From positions 65,135-129,134 of the forward strand of contig NZ_JBGQOM010000013.1 of assembly GCF_052119645.1 (NCBI RefSeq): DNA of 64,000 nt. The letters are read 5' to 3'. Position 1 is the first letter of the stretch. Every line of letters begins with the position of its first letter. The translations under genes were made by a program, and so were the position numbers. This stretch comes from Paraglaciecola sp030730205 (GTDB taxonomy: Bacteria > Pseudomonadota > Gammaproteobacteria > Enterobacterales > Alteromonadaceae). This document shows, in pieces, positions 27,652 to 35,932 of the stretch. The notes beneath the pieces were generated by a model. The model was not told the DNA's origin, did not search any database, and saw only the letters and a list, made by a program, of their open reading frames with translations.

Positions 27652-29610
27652 ATGAAGTTAAAAACACCTTTGATTAGTGTTTTGCTCATGGTTAGCATAT
27701 TTTTTTCTACCTCAATATTGGCTCAACAATCTGGCAGCATCGACGTTGTTAAAGAAAGTCGCCAAATATTACAAATGGCTGAGTATATAGGGGTCGATTA
27801 CTCCGAAGCAGTAACAAATGGCGAGATAGCAAACGAAGATGAATTTGCTGAAATGCAGCAATTCGCCAGCTTGATCTTACAAAAAAGCGCCACATTGCAA
27901 ACAGCGAATAAAGCTGATTTTGATTTGCGCCAAACCTCAGTTGTGGCCAATGCCAGAGCCTTACAACAGGCTATTTTAGAAAAATATACAATTGAAAAAA
28001 TTCAGGTTTTAACCCAACAGATACGCCAACAATTATTGGCCCTGTCACCGGCGCTTTTGTTACCCACCCAATTGTTAGCGCAGTCTCAAGTACAAACTTT
28101 ATTCGCAGATAATTGTGCTGCTTGCCACGGTTCAACAGGTGAGGGGAATGGTCCATTAGCCAAATCATTCAGTCCGAGCCCTACCAATTTTACCGAAACA
28201 AAACGGGCTTTGAATCGTTCACTACTGGGTTTATATGATGCCATTAGTGCGGGTTTAGAGGATACCGCAATGCGTGCGTTTACCGAACTGAATGATCAGC
28301 AACGTTGGTCTTTAGCATTTTATGCCGGTAGCTTGGCATTTTCTCAAGACACAAATCAGCACAAACAAACAGATAAGAAAACTGTACCTAAAATTGCTTT
28401 GCAAAGCTGGATCAACAATAACCCAGCGCAACTTGCCAATGATCACGGTGAGTTAACTTTGGATCAAATAACACAGTGGCGCGCCATTCCAGAGTTTTTT
28501 TTTAGTCAAGCCGATTCACCCATAGCTACCACAAAAACCAATTTAATCGCAGCAGTAGCTGCTTATCGTGATGGCAATTTATCGCAGGCACAGACCTTAG
28601 CTGTTAGTGCTTATTTAGACGGTTTTGAACTGATAGAAAACAACTTGGATGCTAGAGATAGTGTTTTACGTAAATCGGTAGAAAATCAATTATTGAATTT
28701 TCGTAATGTACTTGATGTAGCATCAAATGACGCACTGGTAGTTAAAGAGTTACAACATATTCTGCAACAGTTGGAACTTGTAGACAACACTCTAACCGGT
28801 GAGGTGTTGTCTAACAATGCCATGTTTTCTGCGTCATTAATTATTTTGCTACGCGAGGGATTAGAAGCCCTCTTGGTTGTTTTGGCACTGATAACTGTAC
28901 TTATCAAAACTAAACGTCAAGATGCCATTCGTTATGTGCATGTGGGTTGGATATCCGCACTAGTGGCGGGTGGTTTTACTTGGTGGGCCGCAGAGAACAT
29001 TATTGATATCAGTGGTTCATCTCGCGAGTTGATGGAAGGTGGGGCTGCTTTACTGGCTGCGGGTATATTGTTTTACGTCGGTTACTGGATGCACAGTAAA
29101 ACCAAAGCAACCCAGTGGCAACAATATATTCAAAATAACGTCGAGAGGCATTTAAGCACAGGGACCCTATGGGGATTGACCGGACTGGCATTTATTTCTG
29201 TTTACCGAGAAGTGTTTGAAACGATTTTATTTTATCAATCGTTACTGACCCAAGCAGTAGGAGATGGCAGCCAGTCGAGTTACGTCTGGTACGGCTTAGT
29301 TGCAGCAGTTGCCATAATAATGCTCATTACTTGGGGCATGCTTAAATACTCTTTGAAATTGCCTATTGGGCGCTTCTTTGCGATTAGTTCATACTTTATG
29401 CTAGCTTTAGCCTTTGTATTAGCAGGGAAAGGGGTGTCTGCTTTGCAGGAAGCCGCGGTGATACCTATTGCGACTTTCCCCTTCGATATCACAGTAAGGT
29501 GGCTAGGCATATCAGCAACTTGGCAAGGTGTGTTAACTCAGGGAGTGATTATGATTTTTGTTGTTATCATGCTTGCCTGCAGAGACAAAAAAACAAGCAC
29601 TACTAGCTAG
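27652..29610 (+). CDS. FTR1-family iron permease fused to a cytochrome c domain
   Basis: 652 residues: signal peptide (ending near ILA-QQ), a helical periplasmic region, a c-type heme domain with CAACH (about 156), a second helical region, and a C-terminal membrane domain of about seven segments. Two RExxE iron-transport motifs appear as REGLE (about 401) and REVFE (about 519). This is the fused EfeU/FTR1-type importer in which the heme domain may set the iron redox state. ATG 27652 with AAGG upstream is preferred over 27601. A Fur box precedes it. The neighbouring multicopper oxidase recalls the Fet3-Ftr1 pairing, but partnership is inference. Confidence 0.9.
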   Translation: MKLKTPLISVLLMVSIFFSTSILAQQSGSIDVVKESRQILQMAEYIGVDYSEAVTNGEIANEDEFAEMQQFASLILQKSATLQTANKADFDLRQTSVVANARALQQAILEKYTIEKIQVLTQQIRQQLLALSPALLLPTQLLAQSQVQTLFADNCAACHGSTGEGNGPLAKSFSPSPTNFTETKRALNRSLLGLYDAISAGLEDTAMRAFTELNDQQRWSLAFYAGSLAFSQDTNQHKQTDKKTVPKIALQSWINNNPAQLANDHGELTLDQITQWRAIPEFFFSQADSPIATTKTNLIAAVAAYRDGNLSQAQTLAVSAYLDGFELIENNLDARDSVLRKSVENQLLNFRNVLDVASNDALVVKELQHILQQLELVDNTLTGEVLSNNAMFSASLIILLREGLEALLVVLALITVLIKTKRQDAIRYVHVGWISALVAGGFTWWAAENIIDISGSSRELMEGGAALLAAGILFYVGYWMHSKTKATQWQQYIQNNVERHLSTGTLWGLTGLAFISVYREVFETILFYQSLLTQAVGDGSQSSYVWYGLVAAVAIIMLITWGMLKYSLKLPIGRFFAISSYFMLALAFVLAGKGVSALQEAAVIPIATFPFDITVRWLGISATWQGVLTQGVIMIFVVIMLACRDKKTSTTS

Positions 29611-29853
29611 TTTAGTATTTAACTAAATACCCAAAGAAGATGATTCCCAGGTAAATTTGATTTAGAAAATATGCAACAAGCGACCACGGTGATTATGTGA
29701 GCTGCAGTTTTTTTTCGAAAAAATTACTGTAGTTAACTCTGCAAGAGTATTCAATATTGACCGCTATTGAGAAAACTAAGAACAGGTAGCGAAAGTTTAA
29801 AAAAAGAGAAGATTAATTCACTCAGTCCAAAGAACAGCAGACGCGGACAGTCA

Positions 29854-30254
29854 TTATTTTTTAAAGTGTGGCGGGTTAGCGCGAGACCCGGACCGATCGG
29901 GAAATGTCGCCCCCCATGCTGGCCGAGCCAAGATGATCGCAAATGTCGCGAACAATGTAGCAGCCAGCCACGCGAAACCAGTTTGCGATGCCGCGCCGAA
30001 CAACCAGCCTCCAGCTACCGCTCCGAGCGTCTGTCCTAGGCCTGCAGCGGCGGCCAAGCCACCCATTGTGCTACCGAGCCTGCCGCGCGAGGCACCCGCA
30101 CTTCTGTACGCAATTACCGGCACGACCAATCCGATGCCCACCGCAGTGAAACTAATCCCAGCATACATCCATGCGTCGGATTGATGCAAGGCGAGAACGG
30201 ATAGGCCAACGACTGCCAAGGTCGTAGCTCCCGAATCGAAACCGTCTGTGTGAG
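29854..30254 (-). pseudogene. GC-rich C-terminal fragment of an MFS transporter
   Basis: The frame reads on the minus strand from about 30254 and includes AWMYAGISFTAVGIGLVVPV, GGLAAAAGLGQTLGAVAGGW and AATLFATFAIILARP. These are the last transmembrane helices of a major-facilitator protein. The N-terminal two thirds are missing and no ribosome site is seen. It is clearly richer in GC than its neighbours, so it probably came by transfer from another lineage. A partly overlapping plus-strand frame is a shadow. Confidence 0.65.
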
Positions 30255-30379
30255 CTCCTTATTCATCAACCCGCCCAGTGTCACAAAAAAACAAATTCAA
30301 GGGTTTCGTCCTTTTTTCCTGAACCGAGTTGGGCCCAACATCCGCCCTTGGTACGTCTTTGTTTTGCGTCTGAGCTATT

Positions 30380-30580
30380 TCAGACACCGTAGCTAGCTCC
30401 CTTTACGGCCGATTGCAGGTACTCTATTGAAGTCAACTTTTTGTCGAAGTCGATGGTGGCCTTGTGGGGCAGAGACACATCCACGTGTCCAAATGCCGGC
30501 ACCACTGTCTGTGCTTCTGTCATTTTGCTGACACAACCGCCGTAAGTCATTCCGGTTACGTTCATCATTTTAGTTTGCAC
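30380..30580 (-). CDS. HMA-domain metal chaperone-like protein lacking the first cysteine
   Basis: A 66-residue single heavy-metal-associated domain, VTGMTYGGCVSKMTEAQTVV to VKGASYGV, about the length of CopZ/MerP-type chaperones. The usual MTCxxC site reads MTYGGC: Tyr replaces the first Cys, so normal two-thiolate copper binding is lost. A GAGGAG site precedes the GTG start, so it may still be translated. It lies next to a GC-rich MFS fragment; both may belong to one imported, decaying segment. Confidence 0.7.
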   Translation of the reverse strand: MQTKMMNVTGMTYGGCVSKMTEAQTVVPAFGHVDVSLPHKATIDFDKKLTSIEYLQSAVKGASYGV

Positions 30581-31102
30581 GATAGCTCCTCGATGGTGGA
30601 ATGAAGATGAAGTAAAATGCCGTTGAGCACACTAACCACTGTGGGTCGGGATAACTTCGCGGTACATCAGTATACTCCAGTTGCTAATAGTGATAGCTCA
30701 TTCTAGGTCGTTGTGCTTACGACCGCGAACCTTTACCAATACGGCCAGTGTTGTGTCCACCTCTTGTAGGATTAAACGGTATAAAGCCGCTATTGACATT
30801 ACCATCACTGGCGCTGAACGGAGCAAAATACCTAACAGGAATAATGGCTTTATTACTATGACTCTATAAAGTTTTATGTTCAATAATTACGCTGCGTGAT
30901 GAGATGGATACTCACTAATACATCGTCAATACGCCAAAATAGCAATTTCAAGCGTGCGGTGTGATAAAAGCCTGTTATACCCTATAAACTTAAAGGATAT
31001 GGACGGATAGTATCGTTTTTAGTTGATGACAAGACACTAGCGACCAACTATTCCGTCTGGATTAAAACACGCGTTGTTCGTCCAAAGGGCAAAAAATCGC
31101 AG
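30581..31102. other. Intergenic region with no supported gene
   Basis: This is a 522-base gap between the HMA gene and the kinase. A 61-codon minus-strand frame at 30698-30883 has no ribosome site and no recognised motif. No clear terminator or operator was found. It may be residue of earlier insertions. Confidence 0.45.
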
Positions 31103-32557
31103 TCACCTCATGTCCTTGGTTGAACCTGTGTTTGACAACATAGATACCTTGTCTTTCTTGAATATAATGGTAAAACAGGTATTTGTTTCTGAGGATTCAG
31201 CAAAGATATCGCCTCCGTTTATATTTACTATAGATTTTGCAATCGTCAACCCGAGACCAGCTCCGCGACCATCCCGATTACGTGAGAAGTCAGCTCTGTA
31301 AAAGCGATCAAATAAACGAGTCAAATGCTCTTTAGGAATTATTTCGCCATGATTTATAATAGCAATTGTGATTAAATCAGATGAGGCTTTTGTTTTAATT
31401 ATAATCTTGTCATTTTTAGGTGAGTAACGAATTGCGTTAGAAATTAAATTGCTCAGCGCTTGTCGCAACATGGTTTTATCACAAACTAACTCTACATTTG
31501 AACCTTCTAATATAAGCTGTATTTTTTTCTCATCAGCGAGCAATTCAAAATAATCAAACAAAGCCTTTATTTCCTTATTTACTACAACATTATCTTTATT
31601 TGGTTTAATTAAGCCATGTTCGGCTTGAGCAAGTAAAAGCATGTCACTAACCATTTTGGTCATACGTTCATATTCTTCAAGATTCGAATATAGAATTTCA
31701 ATGTATGCTTCACTATCTCTCAGATTACTGAGCACAACTTGAGTCTGTGTTGTTAAATTTGTTATTGGGGTGCGTAATTCGTGTGCGATATCTGCTGAAA
31801 AATGAGAAAGCCTTTCAAAGCCGTCTTCGAGACGCTTTAACATGGTATTAAAAGAATCCACTAATGTGGTGAGTTCGATTGGTACATTTAAAGGGTCCAG
31901 CCTAATATCAAGTTTATCAGCCGTGATGGACTCAATTTCTCTGCTCAATTGCCTTAATGGAGAGTGTCCGCGGTATACTGCAAAACGTGCCGCAAACACG
32001 GTAATTACACCAGCTAAAAATACAATTCCCCACAGTGTTCTCTTGAGTTTCTGCATGTAATTCATGTGGAATTCCATGTTGGACGCGACGGTTACCGTGT
32101 ACATTTCAGGTCCCAACTTGGTTGGCAATTCAAAGTTTGTTTTCGTACCCCTCAACATATACTTCCCATCGTTAAATATAATTAAGGTCGAGGGAATAAC
32201 TTTATTTTGCGCTTTAAACTTTGTCGGAAATGCAAATAGGTCAGCATCTTGACTGGTGAATATCGTATTCTCATTTTTATCTTCAACTTGATAGTAAACG
32301 CCGTGATGGCCAGATACTGCTTGAAAGAGGATGCTAGATGGAAGAACATTCTGTTCATGGGCTTCAACGAGCTTAATTTTAACCGCGTTAAACACTTCAT
32401 TTAGCTCGTCCGCATCTTGCTCTATAAAATGCTGATCAATGGATTCAATAACAATCAAGTTCATGATGCTTAGACATATAAAAATTGTAACCCCAACTAA
32501 TACTGTGACTCTAAATGCAAGCGAATTGGGTTTCTTTCGCACGTTACTCTCGTTCAT
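31103..32557 (-). CDS. cusS: Heavy-metal sensor histidine kinase (CusS-like)
   Basis: 484 residues: membrane helix (about 14-34), a periplasmic sensor of about 140 residues, a second helix, a HAMP domain, a HisKA domain with the phospho-acceptor in ADIAHELRTP (about 257), and an ATPase domain with NLISNAIRYSP and GRGAGLGLTIAKSI. It matches the heavy-metal kinase family (CusS/CopS/PcoS). It should sense periplasmic Cu(I) or Ag(I) and phosphorylate the regulator whose gene overlaps it by 14 bases. Confidence 0.93.
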   Translation of the reverse strand: MNESNVRKKPNSLAFRVTVLVGVTIFICLSIMNLIVIESIDQHFIEQDADELNEVFNAVKIKLVEAHEQNVLPSSILFQAVSGHHGVYYQVEDKNENTIFTSQDADLFAFPTKFKAQNKVIPSTLIIFNDGKYMLRGTKTNFELPTKLGPEMYTVTVASNMEFHMNYMQKLKRTLWGIVFLAGVITVFAARFAVYRGHSPLRQLSREIESITADKLDIRLDPLNVPIELTTLVDSFNTMLKRLEDGFERLSHFSADIAHELRTPITNLTTQTQVVLSNLRDSEAYIEILYSNLEEYERMTKMVSDMLLLAQAEHGLIKPNKDNVVVNKEIKALFDYFELLADEKKIQLILEGSNVELVCDKTMLRQALSNLISNAIRYSPKNDKIIIKTKASSDLITIAIINHGEIIPKEHLTRLFDRFYRADFSRNRDGRGAGLGLTIAKSIVNINGGDIFAESSETNTCFTIIFKKDKVSMLSNTGSTKDMR

Positions 32558-33224
32558 CTATAGCCAACTTATAGCCCATGCCTCGGACAGTTTGTATCAG
32601 TTTTGGTGTAAACGCATCGTCTATTTTCGCTCTTAGTCGCCTAATTGCCACGTCGATAACATTGGTATCACTATCAAAGTTCATGTCCCAAACTTGTGAT
32701 GCTATTAGCGAGCGAGGTAACACTTCCCCCTGTCTTCGAACCATGAGTTCAAGTAGCATAAATTCCTTCGTCGTAAGGCTTATAGGTTTGCCTGACCTTG
32801 TTGCTACTCGAGAGGGAATATCTAATTCAAGATCAGCAATGTTAATAGTATTTGACGGAACGGATGTGCCTCTTCTTAGCAGTGTTCTGACTCTTGCAAG
32901 TAATTCAGCAAAAGCGAATGGTTTGACTAGATAATCATCTGCTCCGAGTTCAAGACCTTTCACTCTGTCTTTTACGCTATCTCTAGCAGTTAAAAACAAC
33001 ACTGGAGTCTGATTACCAAACTCCCTCATAGAGCTTAAAATTCTCCACCCATTAATATCCGGCAGCATTACGTCAAGTATCACTAGTTCAAAAATGCCTG
33101 TCATTGCCTTGTGGTGACCATCAAGACCAGTTCTTACTAATTCCACTACAAAGCCTGATTCGACTAGGCCTTGCTTTATATAGTCTCCGGTTTTCGCTTC
33201 GTCTTCTACGACAAGGATCTTCAT
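32544..33224 (-). CDS. cusR: Heavy-metal response regulator (CusR/CopR-like)
   Basis: 226 residues: an N-terminal receiver with VILDVMLPD (phospho-Asp near 51) and TARD/KPF signatures, and a C-terminal OmpR-type winged helix with RRLRAKIDDAFTPKLIQTVR. It starts with MKILVVEDEAKTGDYIKQGL, as is usual for CusR, CopR and PcoR. It should bind direct or inverted TTACA/TGTAA elements and activate copper export genes. It is transcribed divergently from the Cus operon, with a 30-bp palindrome in the shared upstream region. Confidence 0.94.
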   Translation of the reverse strand: MKILVVEDEAKTGDYIKQGLVESGFVVELVRTGLDGHHKAMTGIFELVILDVMLPDINGWRILSSMREFGNQTPVLFLTARDSVKDRVKGLELGADDYLVKPFAFAELLARVRTLLRRGTSVPSNTINIADLELDIPSRVATRSGKPISLTTKEFMLLELMVRRQGEVLPRSLIASQVWDMNFDSDTNVIDVAIRRLRAKIDDAFTPKLIQTVRGMGYKLAIDERE

Positions 33225-33363
33225 TATTAACCTCGTTAGTTATTGAAAGGTATTCCATAATCAATTGAACAAAGCAGGAAACGTTAACTGCATTATTTAT
33301 AATAACCAATTTACCTAATAATCGGTTACTCACAACCAATATAAATTATAAATCAGTGTAATA

Positions 33364-33393
33364 CCCATTGATTACAAAAATGTAATCAATGGG
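33364..33393. promoter_or_regulatory. Candidate CusR operator, 30-bp perfect palindrome
   Basis: 13-bp arms CCCATTGATTACA and TGTAATCAATGGG flank AAAA. It lies between cusR and the first gene of the divergent efflux operon and may serve both. Its core ATTACAAAAATGTAAT is identical to the site at 42720-42735. Confidence 0.75.
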
Positions 33394-33508
33394 TAATGGC
33401 CGTGACATGTTAGGTGAGTATTATAAACGTGTGTTCTAACTCAACAGACTCCAAGTTAGGCTTTAAACGTTTTTTATTGAGCTTGGTTTTTTAAATATAA
33501 GGTTTCAA

Positions 33509-33868
33509 GTGACAAACAAAGTCATCAAAATGATTATGATATGTATCATGCTCACAGCTCAAATCGGGGAGTCGTTTGCTCTTTCATTTATGCCGTGCGC
33601 CGATGACGGAAAAATAGTGATAAACGATAATAATTTGGGTCATTCTAAACATTCTTTGCCTATGGATAAATCTAGCGTGACACCTGATGAAGATTGTTGT
33701 CAAAAAAATTGTTCTTGTCCAATGGGTTTATTGTCTGTTGCCGTTCCAAGTGAACCCAGTATAGATTGGCCAATAGACTACAAGACATCTCAATTGAATG
33801 TGGGTCATTCTACTATCCATAATTTATTCTTCGCTCTCCCGCAACGCCCCCCAAAAAGCACCTTTTAA
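33509..33868 (+). CDS. Small secreted Cys/His protein with HSKH motif, first gene of Cus operon
   Basis: 119 residues starting at GTG with AAGG upstream. A signal peptide covers about 1-25. The mature part has GHSKHSLPMDK, a DCCQKNCSC cysteine cluster and a C-terminal LPQRPPKS. No family is firmly recognised. The layout (secreted, metal-ligand residues, Pro/Arg end, immediately before copper genes) recalls DUF2946/CopL-type proteins, and it resembles the protein at 42839-43198. It may bind copper or act as a leader that tunes downstream expression; both ideas are inference. Confidence 0.65.
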   Translation: MTNKVIKMIMICIMLTAQIGESFALSFMPCADDGKIVINDNNLGHSKHSLPMDKSSVTPDEDCCQKNCSCPMGLLSVAVPSEPSIDWPIDYKTSQLNVGHSTIHNLFFALPQRPPKSTF

Positions 33869-33968
33869 AGCAGGATAGATCTGCTTGAAATTTAACTTTC
33901 CAGACTAGCTGGAGCCAATTTGTTTCGACGTTGTGTTACGCAATGTAAAAAAGAAAGAGAATATTGAA

Positions 33969-34496
33969 ATGAGATTAATGAATATATTTCCAGTAAAAAC
34001 ACTGTCCATTTTATCTGTTTTGTTTGTTGTTGCTTGTTCTGATGCATCAACATTAGAACCCAATGCAAAAGCAGGTGAAGAACCAAAAATAAATGAGGCC
34101 ATAGAACTCACTGTTTACAAAAGTCGTTCATGCACATGCTGTCAAAAGTGGGTAACACATGTCGAGGAGCAAGGCTTTGATACTAAATTAAATAACATTA
34201 CGTTTTTGTCTAACCTGAAAGACAGCAAGGGTATTCCAGCAAACTATCGATCTTGCCATACCGCTGAATCAAATGATGGATACGTTTTTGAAGGGCATGT
34301 GCCTGCCAAATTTATTAAACAGTATTTAGCCAATATACCAGAGGGTTCAATTGGACTTTCTGTTCCTAGCATGCCAGTTGGAACGCCAGGTATGGAGGTT
34401 GGAGATCGATTTATTCCTTATAACATCTTACTTCTTAACACAGACGGCACTGTGACTGTATATAAGGAAGTGTTGACTTATGAGGAACAATTCTAA
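33969..34496 (+). CDS. DUF411 metal-binding lipoprotein
   Basis: A 175-residue protein with a lipoprotein signal (lipobox FVVAC). SRSCTCCQKWVTHVEEQGF is the defining Cys motif of DUF411, and the later GIPANYRSCHTAESNDGYVF and EGHVPAKFI blocks match the family, which is found in copper and silver resistance loci. A periplasmic copper-binding role is likely. The frame opens at 33933; ATG 33969 gives a normal signal peptide. The next gene's ATG overlaps this stop (TAATG). Confidence 0.87.
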   Translation: MRLMNIFPVKTLSILSVLFVVACSDASTLEPNAKAGEEPKINEAIELTVYKSRSCTCCQKWVTHVEEQGFDTKLNNITFLSNLKDSKGIPANYRSCHTAESNDGYVFEGHVPAKFIKQYLANIPEGSIGLSVPSMPVGTPGMEVGDRFIPYNILLLNTDGTVTVYKEVLTYEEQF

Positions 34497-35932
34497 TGAA
34501 TAAATTCAACACAAAATTCAGTGTAGGAATTTTAGCTTTAACTCTTTTATCTGCTAGAGCCTCTGAGTTGCCATTGATGAACGCTTATAGTCCTTTATCA
34601 TTCGAAAAGGCTATCAGCGTGGCCCAAATAAATGACCCTTGGTTAAGCGGGAATATTCATAAACAAAGATCCATCGAATCGATGAGTATAGCAGTAAATA
34701 CATTACCAGATCCTAAGGTGACGATTGGTCTGGCAAACTTGCCCACTAACGGTTTCGATTTTGGTCAGGAAGGCATGACACAGGCTAAAGTGGGCGTTTC
34801 ACAAATGTTTCCTCGCGGCGATACCTTAGATATTAAAAGCCAACAGTTAAAAACTCAAAGTGAAGCATTCCCATATCAACGAAAAGACAGGGAATCAAAA
34901 GTGGCCGTTACGGTAGGAAGCTTATGGTTGGATGTTTATCAAGTTCAGCAAAGTATCGCATTAATTGAAAGTAATAGGTCGTTATTTGAACAGCTAGCAG
35001 ATATAGCTCAAGCAAGCTATTCATCAGCTTTAGGTAAAACTCGTCAACAAGATATTGTTCGAGCACAACTAGAGTTAACTCGATTAGAAGATAGATTGGA
35101 TCAACTAGAGCAACACAAAAACCGCTACGAAGGCATGCTTGCGCAATGGCTTACCACATTTTCTACTGAATATGATGCACCATTAGAATCTGATTTTACT
35201 TTACATAATATCGTTCTTACCCAAGAGCTACCTCAAATAGAGTTGCTAAATAGTGATTTAGTTTACAAAGAAAATTGGCATAAACCAGATGAATTGGTCC
35301 CATATTTTTCAAATCATCCCTCTGTTGTCGCTATAGAAAAAAAAGTAAACGCCTCTAAAGCAGGCATTAAATTGGCGCAGCAACAGTACAAACCTGAATG
35401 GGCTGTAAACGCAAGTTATGGCTATCGCGGGGATGATCCTATGGGTGCAAGCCGGGCTGATTTATTTTCTTTTGGTGTGACCTTTGATTTACCACTTTTT
35501 ACTGAAAACCGACAAGATAAAGAGGTTCAATCAGCGATATCTGAAACAGAAGCGGTTAAAACCGAAAAGTTACTCTTACTTAGGCAACTTCTTAGTAACT
35601 ATTCGAGCGCAAAAGGAAGATTATTGCGCCTAATCGACAGGCAGAATTTATATAAAACTAAATTATTACCACAAAGTTATGACCAAGCAGAAGCCTCTTT
35701 GACTGCTTATACCAATGATGACGGCGATTTTTCAGAAGTTGTTCGTTCACGTATTGCCGTGTTGAATGCCGAAATAGACGAACTAGCACTCAACGTAGAA
35801 GAGCAGAAAACACGGCTAGAGCTTAATTACCTTTTTATCGACAGTCTCGATAATTCAACCATGAAAACCCATATGAATTTATCTAACAGCCGTCAATATG
35901 CTGCTATTTCGGGAAAAAAAAATAATGAGTAA
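34496..35932 (+). CDS. cusC: TolC-family outer-membrane channel of heavy-metal efflux (CusC-like)
   Basis: 478 residues with a signal peptide ending near ARA-S. The two halves each have long coiled-coil helices and outer-membrane strands; PDPKVTIGLANLPTNGF and PEWAVNASYGYRGDD lie at equivalent places in the repeats, as in the OEP family. It should form the outer duct of the CusCBA tripartite pump. No lipobox is seen, unlike E. coli CusC. It overlaps cusB by 8 bases. Confidence 0.9.
   Translation: MNKFNTKFSVGILALTLLSARASELPLMNAYSPLSFEKAISVAQINDPWLSGNIHKQRSIESMSIAVNTLPDPKVTIGLANLPTNGFDFGQEGMTQAKVGVSQMFPRGDTLDIKSQQLKTQSEAFPYQRKDRESKVAVTVGSLWLDVYQVQQSIALIESNRSLFEQLADIAQASYSSALGKTRQQDIVRAQLELTRLEDRLDQLEQHKNRYEGMLAQWLTTFSTEYDAPLESDFTLHNIVLTQELPQIELLNSDLVYKENWHKPDELVPYFSNHPSVVAIEKKVNASKAGIKLAQQQYKPEWAVNASYGYRGDDPMGASRADLFSFGVTFDLPLFTENRQDKEVQSAISETEAVKTEKLLLLRQLLSNYSSAKGRLLRLIDRQNLYKTKLLPQSYDQAEASLTAYTNDDGDFSEVVRSRIAVLNAEIDELALNVEEQKTRLELNYLFIDSLDNSTMKTHMNLSNSRQYAAISGKKNNE

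Noticed and set aside
30698..30883. 61-codon minus-strand frame between the HMA gene and the kinase
   Set aside because: No ribosome site, no motif; could be a fossil, but nothing supports translation.
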